Of a stretch of 64,000 nucleotides of DNA, positions 34,556-42,423 are shown piece by piece. A program made the position numbers and the translations under genes. Source of the stretch: Sphingomonas horti. GTDB lineage: Bacteria > Pseudomonadota > Alphaproteobacteria > Sphingomonadales > Sphingomonadaceae. The stretch covers positions 62,001 to 126,000 of the forward strand of contig NZ_WQMS01000006.1 of NCBI RefSeq assembly GCF_009753715.1, given 5' to 3'. The notes under the pieces are model-generated. The model did not search any database and was not told the DNA's origin. It saw only the letters and a list, made by a program, of their open reading frames with translations. How positions within the stretch are numbered: the stretch's first letter is position 1; the number at the start of each line of letters is the position of its first letter.

Positions 34556-35322
34556 AAGACATCGACGAAACGCGCGCGCCGCTGCTCGACCATCTGATCG
34601 AGCTGAGGCGACGGCTGCTCTGGTCGCTGGCGGCGCTCGCGGGCGCGTTCGGCGTCTGCCTGTATTTCGCGAAGCCGATCTTCGCCTTCCTGGTGCAGCC
34701 GCTGCTGAAGGCGGGGCAGGGCAAGCTGATCTACACCGACATTTTCGAGGCCTTCTTCGTCAATGTGAAGGTCGCGTTCTTCGCGGCGATCATGGTCGCC
34801 TTTCCGGTCATCGCCAGCCAGATCTGGAAATTCGTCGCGCCAGGCCTCTACCGGAACGAGAAGCAGGCGCTGCTGCCCTTCCTGATCATGACGCCGGTGC
34901 TGTTCGCGATGGGCGCGGCGCTCGCTTATTATCTCGCCATGCCTATCGCGCTGCACTTTCTGCTGGGCTTCCAGGGGAACGTCGGCGGGGTGCAGCAGGA
35001 GGCGCTGCCCGGCATCGGCAATTACCTGAACTTCGTCACCAAGTTCATGTTCGGGTTCGGCGTCGCGTTCCTGACGCCGGTGCTGCTGATGCTGCTGGAG
35101 CGCGCCGGCATCGTCACCCGCGACCAGCTGGTGCGGGGCCGTCGCTATGCGATCGTGATCGTGTTCGTGGTTGCCGCGGTGCTGACGCCGCCGGATATCG
35201 TGTCGCAGCTGCTGCTGGCGACGCCGCTGGTGCTGCTCTACGAATTCGCGCTGATCGCGATCTGGTTCACCGAGAAGCGGCGAAAGAAGCAGGCCTCCGC
35301 GACGGCTGCCGAGGAGGCCTGA
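34552..35322 (+). CDS. tatC: Sec-independent protein translocase TatC
   Basis: A 256-aa six-helix TatC, the receptor for twin-arginine signals. The start is GTG, with 4 bp of overlap with tatB. Conserved elements are APLLDHLIELRRRLLWSL, FEAFFVNVKVAFFAAIM, and FPVIASQIWKFVAPGLYRNE. The lumen-side loop and last helices (ALIAIWFTEKRRKK) complete the fold. The Rieske protein in this window is a probable substrate. Confidence 0.97.
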   Translation: MKDIDETRAPLLDHLIELRRRLLWSLAALAGAFGVCLYFAKPIFAFLVQPLLKAGQGKLIYTDIFEAFFVNVKVAFFAAIMVAFPVIASQIWKFVAPGLYRNEKQALLPFLIMTPVLFAMGAALAYYLAMPIALHFLLGFQGNVGGVQQEALPGIGNYLNFVTKFMFGFGVAFLTPVLLMLLERAGIVTRDQLVRGRRYAIVIVFVVAAVLTPPDIVSQLLLATPLVLLYEFALIAIWFTEKRRKKQASATAAEEA

Positions 35323-35334
35323 AGGCGGGACGGC

Positions 35335-35469
35335 TTACTTGCCGTTCATTGCGTCCTTGGTCTCCTTGCTGGCGGACTGAAGATCCTTGCCGGCCCCGCT
35401 GACGGTGTTGCAGCCTGCGATCAGCAACGATCCGGCGACCAGTGCCAGCGCGATCGATTTGCGAAGCAT
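35335..35469 (-). CDS. Entericidin-like small lipoprotein
   Basis: A 44-aa protein with GGAG 8 bp before its ATG. The signal peptide LRKSIALALVAGSLLIAGC ends in a lipobox (IAGC), and the mature peptide NTVSGAGKDLQSASKETKDA is typical of the entericidin EcnA/EcnB family. These small lipoproteins are often stress-induced. A site resembling an EcfG promoter (35512-35536) lies about 43 bp upstream, placing it within the general stress locus. Confidence 0.9.
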   Translation of the reverse strand: MLRKSIALALVAGSLLIAGCNTVSGAGKDLQSASKETKDAMNGK

Positions 35470-35511
35470 TGTCTGTCTCCTGCGCGCGCGACCCAGCGCG
35501 CGTGCGGTTGA

Positions 35512-35536
35512 AATGCGCGAGCCGCGATGCTGTTCC
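35512..35536 (-). promoter_or_regulatory. EcfG-type promoter of the entericidin gene
   Basis: Minus strand: GGAAC, 16 bases, CATT. The known EcfG consensus is GGAAC-N16/17-CGTT, so the -35 is perfect and the -10 matches 3 of 4. It lies about 43 bp before the ATG. Location beside ecfG supports it. Confidence 0.55.
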
Positions 35537-35572
35537 GCATCCGAAAGAGGCGGCGAACTGTCGGCAGGGAAG

Positions 35573-35625
35573 GAAAAATTTGGGCCCGGAGACGTCACCG
35601 GGGGGAGGCTGACGTGTCCGGGCCC
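35573..35625 (-). terminator. Rho-independent terminator of the nepR-phyP transcript
   Basis: A 16-bp stem with one mismatch (GGGCCCGGACACGTCA on the minus strand, 12-nt loop, TGACGTCTCCGGGCCC) is followed by AAATTTTTCC. It lies about 107 bp past the phyP stop and ahead of the entericidin promoter, insulating the two units. Confidence 0.85.
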
Positions 35626-35731
35626 ATTGTCTTGGACAGCGAGAGCGGGGGGGCAAAAGGTCGCTATCCGAAGTGCAGAACGTGCCTCGCGACACCCGGT
35701 TCCCGGCCCCGCAAAATTATTTTCGCGAAAT

Positions 35732-37327
35732 CTACTCCGCGCCGGGCGTGGGATCCGGGACAAGCGGGAAGCAGACCTTGAACGATCCTTCCGGATCCCG
35801 TTCGAGCGGGTTGCGCAACTGGCGCGCCAGGCCTTCCAGCACGCGTCCGTAGCGGCCGGCCAGCAGGCGCTGCAGCTCGTCCGAATCCTGGAGCGCCGGC
35901 GATCCGACCACCAGGCAGGCGCGGTCGGCCTCGGCCTGGCGCAGCACCGAGACACGGATCGAGGCCGCCGGGTCGACGGTCATCGCCAGCTCGATCAGCT
36001 CCGTCGTCAGGAAAGCGACCGGGATCGCGGTATCCTGCCCGACATAAACGGGTGGCACGTCGATCAGGATCGCGAGCCGGTTCGCCTCGCCGGGCGCCGT
36101 TGCCCTGAGGTTGGCGCTCAGCTCCCCGATCAGCGCTCGCAGGTTGACGCCGCGATTCTCTTCCAGCTCCGCATAATGGTTGCGGTGGACGACCGCGAGC
36201 GCATCGACGCGGCGCCCGATCGTGGCATAGGCCGCGCCGGCCTCCGCGGTCTTCGCCGCGCGCGCGTGCAGGTTGATCAGGCTGGAGACGACCTGGAGGT
36301 TGTTCTTGACCCGGTGATGCACCTCGCGCGTCAGCCGCGTCTGGCGGGACAGGCCCCTGGCGAGCTCGTCCTCGTGAGCGGCCACGGTGCGGCTGATCGT
36401 CTGGAAGGTCTCGCCAAGCTCCTCGATCTCGCGGGCCGGGATCGTCATCCGGCGGAGCGGATTGGCGATCTCGCCCGGCTGATAGGTGGCAATGTTGGCG
36501 CGCAGCTGCCCCAGCGGCCCCAGCACCAGGCGGTTCACCACCAGCCAGGCGATCGCCAGCGCGACCAGCCACATGATGATCGGAAGCGACATGGTCAGCA
36601 GCTCGGCCGGGGAGAAGGGCACGCTGCGCACGTCGAACATCAGCGACAGCGGCATGCCCGGCACCGGCGTCGTCACCGTCTCGTGCCGCTGCAGCATGCC
36701 GGGGCGATAGTCGTGGATCAGCGCCAGCGTCTGCTCGCCTTTGCGGATCGAGAGGCTGTAGGGGGCGACGAACGTCGCCGGCTGCAGGATGCCGGCGAGC
36801 TGCTCGGCCGGATAGAAAACGACGGCGATGAAGCTGCGCGTGTCGCCGGGCAGCGTCAGCGTCAGCCCGTCGCCGGACAGGTTGGCGATGACGTCTCCGC
36901 CTTGGTCCGGCGGCGCGCGGCGCGCGGCGATTGCGGGGGCGCCGCAGACGACGCGCCCGGTGCGGCTGACGATGGCGAAGCGCGTCGGCTCGTTGAACGA
37001 GGTCGCGAGCACGCTCAGTGTGCGCGAGCAGGTCGACGCCTCGTTGCCGCCGCGCTCCAGCAGGTTGGCGGCGGAGCGGAGCGCGGCCGTGTCGATCGAC
37101 AGCTCCGACGCCAGCCGGCGCGCGCCTTCGGACGAAGCGATGCGGACGGTCGCTCGCCGTTCAAGGTCGGCACTGCGCGAAATCTGTAGCGAAGCGAGCA
37201 CGGCCAGCAGCCCGAGCGGCAGCAAGGCGACGCTCAGCAATATGATCAGGCGGAAACCGGCGGAGAGACGGGAGAACCGGTCGAAAACCGCTGCAGTCGC
37301 CGCGCGCGCGGGGGCAGCGCTGGCCAT
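35732..37327 (-). CDS. phyP: PhyP-like degenerate sensor histidine kinase (PhyR phosphatase)
   Basis: A 531-aa membrane sensor. The first helix is near residues 25-47, a periplasmic loop runs to about 235, and the second helix (LTMSLPIIMWLVALAIAWLV) is followed by a HAMP-like segment. The DHp helix is of the HisKA_2 type with the phospho-acceptor His (TREVHHRVKNNLQVVSSLIN). The ATPase domain has lost its key motifs: the N-box is TTELIELAM with no Asn, and no DxGxG G-box is visible. In Sphingomonas sp. Fr1 the kinase-like protein at this position, PhyP, was reported as a negative regulator acting as a PhyR phosphatase. It starts 9 bp after nepR. Confidence 0.88.
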   Translation of the reverse strand: MASAAPARAATAAVFDRFSRLSAGFRLIILLSVALLPLGLLAVLASLQISRSADLERRATVRIASSEGARRLASELSIDTAALRSAANLLERGGNEASTCSRTLSVLATSFNEPTRFAIVSRTGRVVCGAPAIAARRAPPDQGGDVIANLSGDGLTLTLPGDTRSFIAVVFYPAEQLAGILQPATFVAPYSLSIRKGEQTLALIHDYRPGMLQRHETVTTPVPGMPLSLMFDVRSVPFSPAELLTMSLPIIMWLVALAIAWLVVNRLVLGPLGQLRANIATYQPGEIANPLRRMTIPAREIEELGETFQTISRTVAAHEDELARGLSRQTRLTREVHHRVKNNLQVVSSLINLHARAAKTAEAGAAYATIGRRVDALAVVHRNHYAELEENRGVNLRALIGELSANLRATAPGEANRLAILIDVPPVYVGQDTAIPVAFLTTELIELAMTVDPAASIRVSVLRQAEADRACLVVGSPALQDSDELQRLLAGRYGRVLEGLARQLRNPLERDPEGSFKVCFPLVPDPTPGAE

Positions 37328-37336
37328 CCGCAGATG

Positions 37337-37501
37337 CTATTTGAGCTTGCCGAGCAGGTCCAGCATCTCCTGGGGAATATCCTCCTCGACGGCCTTTTCA
37401 TAGACCGATCGGAGCGCGTGACCGACGCTGGTGTCCGGAGCGGCGCCCTTTTGCCTCGGAGCCTTCCGTTCAACTTTGCGCTTGGCGTTCGGAACCAACA
37501 C
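37337..37501 (-). CDS. nepR: Anti-sigma factor NepR
   Basis: About 54 aa, starting at GTG 37501 (or TTG 37498), with a GGGGGG ribosome-site-like run just upstream. A basic N-terminus (NAKRKVERKAPRQKGAAPD) is followed by the NepR core VGHALRSVYEKAVEEDIPQE and MLDLLGKLK, two helices joined at an I-P turn. NepR holds sigma EcfG inactive; phosphorylated PhyR binds NepR and frees the sigma factor. It is divergent from phyR and forms an operon with phyP. Confidence 0.9.
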   Translation of the reverse strand: MLVPNAKRKVERKAPRQKGAAPDTSVGHALRSVYEKAVEEDIPQEMLDLLGKLK

Positions 37502-37597
37502 TACCCCCCAACAACCGGCTCGCGGCCGAAATGCATAGGATTTGATGCACCCACAAGAGCGACGCAGGCGCTGATAGCCGCCTGATGCCGCACGTGA

Positions 37598-37622
37598 AAC
37601 TAAATATCGTTTCGTTTGTTCC
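37598..37622 (-). promoter_or_regulatory. EcfG-type promoter of nepR-phyP
   Basis: Minus strand: GGAAC, 16 bases, AGTT. It fits the EcfG consensus at all five -35 and three of four -10 positions, and lies about 97 bp upstream of the nepR start. This would give negative feedback, since both products restrain the response. Confidence 0.6.
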
Positions 37623-37731
37623 ACCACCGCGCCAGAATATTTTTCCCGTCGGGCGCTTGGGGGGAGGGGGCTTGCCAAGCCTGCGAAGCCCGATCCATGA
37701 GACGGGCCACAGAGCTTGGAGACTTGCCCAC

Positions 37732-38535
37732 ATGTCGCTTGGTCAACAACTGGCCCCGCACCTGCCCTTTCTTCGCCGTTACGCGCGCGCCCTGACCGGC
37801 AGCCAGCAGCACGGCGATTCCTATGTGAAGGCGGCGCTGGAGGCGATCGTGCAGGCGCCCGAGGAGTTCCCGCGCGACGTCGACCCGCGGCTGGGGCTCT
37901 ACAAGACGTTCCAGGCGATCTGGGGATCGGTCAACGTCGCCAATGACGACGAGCCCGAAGCCGGCACAGAAGGCGGCGATAACGAGTCGATCGCGCGCGC
38001 GCGGCTCGCCCGGATCACGCCGCTGCCGCGCCAGGCGCTGCTGCTGACCGCGATGGAGGGCTTCACGCCCGAGGATGCCGGCTATCTGATCGATGCCGAC
38101 GCGGACGAGGTCGACCGCCTGGTCGCCGAAGCGCTTTCCGAGATCGAGGAGCAGACCCGCGCCGAGGTGCTGATCATCGAGGATGAGCCGATCATCGCGA
38201 TGGACCTGGAAACGATCGTGCGCGACCTGGGGCATGAGGTCACCGGCGTCGCCGTCACGCGCGACGAGGCGGTCTCACAGGCCAGGTCACGGCGCCCGGG
38301 ACTGGTGCTCGCCGACATCCAGCTGGCCGACGACAGCTCCGGCATTGACGCGGTCAAGGACATCCTGTCCGAATTCACGGTGCCGGTCATCTTCATCACC
38401 GCCTTCCCGGAGCGGCTGCTGACCGGCGAGCGGCCGGAGCCGACCTTCCTGATCACCAAGCCGTTCCAGCGCTCGACCGTTAAGGCGGCGATCGCCCAGG
38501 CGCTTTTCTTCGACCGGGCGACCGTTCCTGCCTAA
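37732..38535 (+). CDS. phyR: General stress response regulator PhyR
   Basis: A 267-aa anti-anti-sigma factor. Residues 1-140 form a sigma-like domain imitating EcfG (MSLGQQLAPHLPFLRRYARA; ITPLPRQALLLTAMEGFTPE; DADEVDRLVAEALSEI) that binds NepR. Residues about 145-265 are a receiver: VLIIEDEPIIAMDLETIV (acidic pair), the phospho-acceptor Asp in LVLADIQLADDSSG, IFITAFPERLL (Thr switch) and FLITKPFQ (Lys). Phosphorylation exposes the sigma-like domain. ATG 37732 with GGAG upstream is chosen over a longer frame. Confidence 0.97.
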   Translation: MSLGQQLAPHLPFLRRYARALTGSQQHGDSYVKAALEAIVQAPEEFPRDVDPRLGLYKTFQAIWGSVNVANDDEPEAGTEGGDNESIARARLARITPLPRQALLLTAMEGFTPEDAGYLIDADADEVDRLVAEALSEIEEQTRAEVLIIEDEPIIAMDLETIVRDLGHEVTGVAVTRDEAVSQARSRRPGLVLADIQLADDSSGIDAVKDILSEFTVPVIFITAFPERLLTGERPEPTFLITKPFQRSTVKAAIAQALFFDRATVPA

Positions 38536-38540
38536 GCCCC

Positions 38541-38565
38541 GGAACTTGCCACGGATGGCCGCGTT
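38541..38565 (+). promoter_or_regulatory. EcfG-type promoter upstream of the 45-aa peptide gene and ecfG
   Basis: A perfect match to the EcfG consensus: GGAAC, exactly 16 bases, CGTT. It starts 6 bp after the phyR stop and about 30 bp before the ATG of the small membrane peptide, which precedes ecfG. This indicates positive autoregulation of ecfG. Confidence 0.8.
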
Positions 38566-38595
38566 ATCGTGGGGTCCATCCGTGGCAGGGGCGAA

Positions 38596-38733
38596 ATGAA
38601 AATGGCGGAAGAAGAAGTCCATCGGACGTCGACCGAGGCTCGCGCGGCTTCGAAGCCGGGCGTGGTCCGCTACATTCTCGCCATCAGCCTCGCGCTTGTG
38701 ATTCTCGCCTTCATCGTCATCTATTTCGTGTGA
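38596..38733 (+). CDS. 45-aa single-TM peptide in the ecfG operon
   Basis: A short ORF (GGGGCG before ATG). An acidic/polar N-terminus (KMAEEEVHRTSTEARAASKP) precedes one membrane helix VVRYILAISLALVILAFIVI ending YFV. It sits between a perfect EcfG promoter and ecfG (49 bp gap), so it should be made under general stress. I recognise no family. It could be a stress-induced membrane peptide or a modulator of the response; the sequence does not decide. Confidence 0.7.
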   Translation: MKMAEEEVHRTSTEARAASKPGVVRYILAISLALVILAFIVIYFV

Positions 38734-38782
38734 CGCGCGGCTTTCGCGCGCGCCCACGATCACCTCGTATCCAAGGTTTGGA

Positions 38783-39472
38783 ATGGCCGAAGCCCACGCC
38801 CGTCGCGTCGAACACGATCATGAGCCGCCCGCCGCTCCCCACGCGGCGCTGTCGGACGAGGAATTCCGCGAGCAGCTCGCGCTGGTGATCCCGCATCTGC
38901 GCGCGTTCGGTCGGTCTCTGTCCGGCAACCGCGACACCGCGGACGATCTGGTGCAGGAGACGCTGCTGAAGGCGTGGGCGGCGCGCAAACGTTTCCAGGC
39001 CGGCACCAATATGCGTGCCTGGACCTTTATCATCCTGAGGAACCTCTATCTCTCCCAGATGCGCCGCGCGCGCTTCAAGGGAGAGTGGGACGATCTCGCC
39101 GCCGACCGGCTGCTCGCGGCGCCCGCCAGCCAGGACCGGCACGTCGAACTGGCGGACATGCAGCGTGCGCTGATGCACCTGCCGCAGCCGCAGCGCGAGG
39201 CGCTGATCCTGGTCGGCGCCGGCGGCTTCGCCTATGAGGAAGCGGCCGAGATTTGCGGCGTCGCCGTCGGCACGATCAAGAGCCGCGTCGCCCGCGGCCG
39301 GGTCGCGCTGGAGGCGCTGCTGACCGACGGTGCACTGCCCTCCCGCCGCGAAAGCCCGGGGCATGGCCATGGCGGCGCGCTCGAGACGATCATGGACCAG
39401 GTCGACGACCTGAGCCGCGACGTGGAGATCGTGGCCGGCCAGCACGACGACGGCGAAGAAGAAAGCCGCTAG
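38783..39472 (+). CDS. ecfG: General stress ECF sigma factor EcfG
   Basis: A 229-aa ECF15-type sigma factor. Region 2 runs from LALVIPHLRAFGRSLSGNRD through DLVQETLLKAWAARKRF and NMRAWTFIILRNLYLSQMRR. Region 4 is LMHLPQPQREALILVGAGGF to GVAVGTIKSRVARGRVAL. The C-terminal 45 residues (acidic, ending DDGEEESR) extend beyond region 4. It directs RNA polymerase to GGAAC-N16-CGTT promoters and is held by NepR. AAGG lies 8 bp before the ATG. Confidence 0.96.
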   Translation: MAEAHARRVEHDHEPPAAPHAALSDEEFREQLALVIPHLRAFGRSLSGNRDTADDLVQETLLKAWAARKRFQAGTNMRAWTFIILRNLYLSQMRRARFKGEWDDLAADRLLAAPASQDRHVELADMQRALMHLPQPQREALILVGAGGFAYEEAAEICGVAVGTIKSRVARGRVALEALLTDGALPSRRESPGHGHGGALETIMDQVDDLSRDVEIVAGQHDDGEEESR

Positions 39473-39481
39473 GGAAAACCG

Positions 39482-39631
39482 CTAGATCGTGATGCGGTCG
39501 AGCCGGTCCAGGCAGGCGCGCATGTCTGCCGGCAGCTCGAAGCCGTCGCGGAATGCCACCTGCAGCGCGCGGCCGACGCCTTCGGCCGGCGACGGCCGGG
39601 AAACGGCGATGAACCTGTCTCCCGTCATCAT
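39482..39631 (-). CDS. NepR-like small protein convergent with ecfG
   Basis: A 49-aa ORF starting ATGATG at 39631. After a short basic N-terminus (TGDRFIAVSRPSPAEG) comes VGRALQVAFRDGFELPADMR then ACLDRLD. This aligns with the NepR core of the same locus, VGHALRSVYEKAVEEDIPQE-MLDLLGKL: V-G-x-A-L, an aromatic at the same place, a hydrophobic-Pro turn and an M-x-x-x-L-x-x-L helix, with a loop two or three residues shorter. It may be a second NepR-type anti-sigma factor. The gene ends 9 bp from the ecfG stop. Homology is inferred by eye. Confidence 0.6.
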   Translation of the reverse strand: MMTGDRFIAVSRPSPAEGVGRALQVAFRDGFELPADMRACLDRLDRITI

Positions 39632-39735
39632 GCGCTCTTTAGGCCCTCCGTTGAACATACAGGGTCCAACGCGCTAATCTGGGTGAAGTTGCCTCGGTGT
39701 TGCGGGCGGAACAAAGCCCGGTCAAAGACTGTGGC

Positions 39736-42423
39736 ATGGATGTAACAGCTTCCGCTCCGCTCTCAGAAGCGCTCGAACGGGCCGTCCGCCATGCCCCCTT
39801 CCTGCGCGCGCAGGCGGAGCGGCATGCCGATCTGGCGGAGCTTCTCGCCGCCGGAGATCTGGCCGGGGCGCTCAAGGCACGCGGAGCCGGCAACGACGCG
39901 GAACCAGTCGCGCGGCGGCTGCGGCTGGAACGTGCGCGGACCGCGCTGGTGCTGGGAATCGGCGATCTGGCCGGGGTGCTGCCGCTCGAAGCGGTGGTCG
40001 AAGGGCTGAGCGATCTCGCCGACCGCAGCCTCGACGCCGCGATCGCCGCCGCGATCGACGAGCGCATGCCGGGCGAGCCGCCTCGTGGCTTTGCGGTCAT
40101 CGCGCTGGGCAAGCATGGCGGGCGCGAGCTCAATTACTCGTCCGACATCGACCCGATCTTCCTCTATGATCCCGCAACCCTGCCGCACCGGTCGCGCGAG
40201 GAGTCGGCCGAGGCAGCGGTGCGGATCGGGCGACGCGTGATCGAGCTGCTGCAGGCGCGCGATGCCGACGGCTATGCGTTCCGCGTCGACCTGAGGCTGC
40301 GTCCGTCCCCCGAAGTGACGCCGATCGCGCTGCCGATCGACGCGCTGATCTCCTATTACGAATCGAGCGCGGTCGCGTGGGAGCGGGCTGCGTTCGTCCG
40401 GGCGCGGGCGGCGGCCGGCGACATTGCGCTGGGACAGCGTTTTCTCGACGCGATCCGCCCGTTCGTGTGGCGGCGCTCGCTCGATTTCGGCGCGGTCAAG
40501 GAAATGCGGGCGATGTCGCACCGCATCCGCGCGCAGCACGGCCGCGAAGCGTTCGGCCCCGGCTATGACCTGAAGCGCGGGCGCGGCGGCATCCGCGAAG
40601 TCGAGTTCTTCGCGCAGATCCACCAGCTGATCCATGGCGGGCGGGAGCGGAGGCTGCGCTCGCCCACGACGATCCCGGCGCTCCGGTCGCTCGCCATGGC
40701 CGGTATCATCGGCAGCGGCGAGGCGATGCAGTTGGCCGATGCCTATCGCCTGTTCCGCACCATCGAGCACCGGCTGCAGATGGTCGACGACCGCCAGACG
40801 CACGAACTGCCGCGCGAGCAATCGGCGCTTGACAATGTCGCGCGCCTCCACGGGCTGGGCGACGGCGCGGCGTTGCTCGACCTGCTCCGCCCGCAGGTGG
40901 AGGGGGTCGGCCGCATCTACGACGCGCTGGAGGACGGCGCGGCCGAGGGGCTGCCGGTCGGCGCCACCCTTGCGCCCGCGCTGGCCAAGGCCGGTTTCAA
41001 TCCGCCCGACGCGGCGCGCGCGGTGATCGAGCGCTGGCGCGGCGGGGGCGTGCGCGCGGTGCAGAGCCCGGCGGCGCGCGAGGCGCTGGAAGAGGTGCTG
41101 CCGGGGTTGGTCGAGGCGCTCGGCCGCGCCCCGGATCCGCACGCCGCGCTGCACCGGATGGACGACATTGTCGGCCGGCTGCCCAGCGCGATCAACTTCT
41201 TCCGCCTGCTTTCGGCACGGCCGCCGCTGCTGCGACTGCTCGCCGACCTGCTGAGCCACGCGCCGACGCTGGCTGCGACGCTCGGGCGGCGGCCGGAGCT
41301 GCTCGATGGATTGATCGACGCAACCGCCTTCGAGCCTGCGCCGGCCGTGCCCGATCTCGCCCGCACCTTCGCGGCGGCCGAGGGCGGAGATTATGAGCGG
41401 CTGCTCGATCATGTCCGGCGATCGGTCGGCGAGCGACGCTTCGCACTCGGCGTCCAGCTGATCGAAGGGGCCAGCGACCCGCTCGAAGTCGCCGCCGGCT
41501 ATGCGCGGGTGGCGGAGGCTGCGCTCGGAACGCTCGCCACGGCGACGGTCGAGGATCATGCCCGCCAGCACGGCCGCGTTCCGGGCAGCGAGCTGGTGAT
41601 CCTCGCCCTCGGCCGGCTCGGCGGCGCCGCGCTGACGCACGCGTCGGACCTCGACCTGATCTATCTGTTCACCGGCACGATCGACGCGGTCTCCGATGGG
41701 CCCAAGCCGCTGGAGGCGACGCGCTACTACAACCGCCTCGCCCAGCGGGTCACCGCCGCGCTGACGGTGCCGACCGCTGCCGGCGCGTTGTACGAAGTGG
41801 ACACGCGGCTGCGGCCGTCGGGATCGAAGGGGCTGCTCGCGGTCACGATCGACTCCTTCGCCGATTACCAGCGCGAGAGCGCCTGGACCTGGGAGCATAT
41901 GGCGCTGACCCGCGCCCGGCCGGTGTTCGGTTCGGATGCCGCGCGCGCCCGCGTGCAGGCGGTGATCGACGAGGTGCTGAGCCGCCCACGCGACACGGCC
42001 AAGCTGCTGAAAGACGTGGTGTCGATGCGCACCGACATGGCGCGGCACAAGCCGCCCGCGGGCGCGCTCGATGCGAAGCTGGTCGAAGGCGGTCTGGTCG
42101 ACCTGGAGTTCTGCGTGCACGCGGGCCAGCTGGAGCATCGCGCCGGATTCGATCCGCGCCTCGGGCCCGCGATCGCGGCGTTGATCGCCAAAGACCTGCT
42201 GCCGCCCACCTTCATCGCAGCTTACGAAGTACTGGCGCGGATGCTCGTCACGCTCCGTCTGGTCGCGCCCGATGCGCAGGAGCCGGACGGGCCGGCGCGC
42301 GCGCTGGTCGCCCGCGCCTGCGGCTTTGGCGATTGGGACGCGCTGCTTGAAGGCTATGCCGCCGCGCGGCAGAGCGTGCGCGAAGCCTGGGCGCGGATCG
42401 TTGCGCGAAGCGAGGAGGAATGA
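39736..42423 (+). CDS. glnE: Bifunctional glutamine synthetase adenylyltransferase/deadenylase
   Basis: An 895-aa GlnE from ATG 39736; a GTG at 39697 would add an unconserved lead. Two nucleotidyltransferase domains are seen: the N-terminal deadenylase with GGRELNYSSDIDPIFLYD, and the C-terminal adenylyltransferase with GGAALTHASDLDLIYLFTG. Each is followed by a helical GlnD/GlnE domain (GRGGIREVEFFAQI; EGGLVDLEFCVHAGQLEH). It sets the activity of glutamine synthetase in response to PII. The end overlaps bcp by 4 bp. Confidence 0.97.
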   Translation: MDVTASAPLSEALERAVRHAPFLRAQAERHADLAELLAAGDLAGALKARGAGNDAEPVARRLRLERARTALVLGIGDLAGVLPLEAVVEGLSDLADRSLDAAIAAAIDERMPGEPPRGFAVIALGKHGGRELNYSSDIDPIFLYDPATLPHRSREESAEAAVRIGRRVIELLQARDADGYAFRVDLRLRPSPEVTPIALPIDALISYYESSAVAWERAAFVRARAAAGDIALGQRFLDAIRPFVWRRSLDFGAVKEMRAMSHRIRAQHGREAFGPGYDLKRGRGGIREVEFFAQIHQLIHGGRERRLRSPTTIPALRSLAMAGIIGSGEAMQLADAYRLFRTIEHRLQMVDDRQTHELPREQSALDNVARLHGLGDGAALLDLLRPQVEGVGRIYDALEDGAAEGLPVGATLAPALAKAGFNPPDAARAVIERWRGGGVRAVQSPAAREALEEVLPGLVEALGRAPDPHAALHRMDDIVGRLPSAINFFRLLSARPPLLRLLADLLSHAPTLAATLGRRPELLDGLIDATAFEPAPAVPDLARTFAAAEGGDYERLLDHVRRSVGERRFALGVQLIEGASDPLEVAAGYARVAEAALGTLATATVEDHARQHGRVPGSELVILALGRLGGAALTHASDLDLIYLFTGTIDAVSDGPKPLEATRYYNRLAQRVTAALTVPTAAGALYEVDTRLRPSGSKGLLAVTIDSFADYQRESAWTWEHMALTRARPVFGSDAARARVQAVIDEVLSRPRDTAKLLKDVVSMRTDMARHKPPAGALDAKLVEGGLVDLEFCVHAGQLEHRAGFDPRLGPAIAALIAKDLLPPTFIAAYEVLARMLVTLRLVAPDAQEPDGPARALVARACGFGDWDALLEGYAAARQSVREAWARIVARSEEE

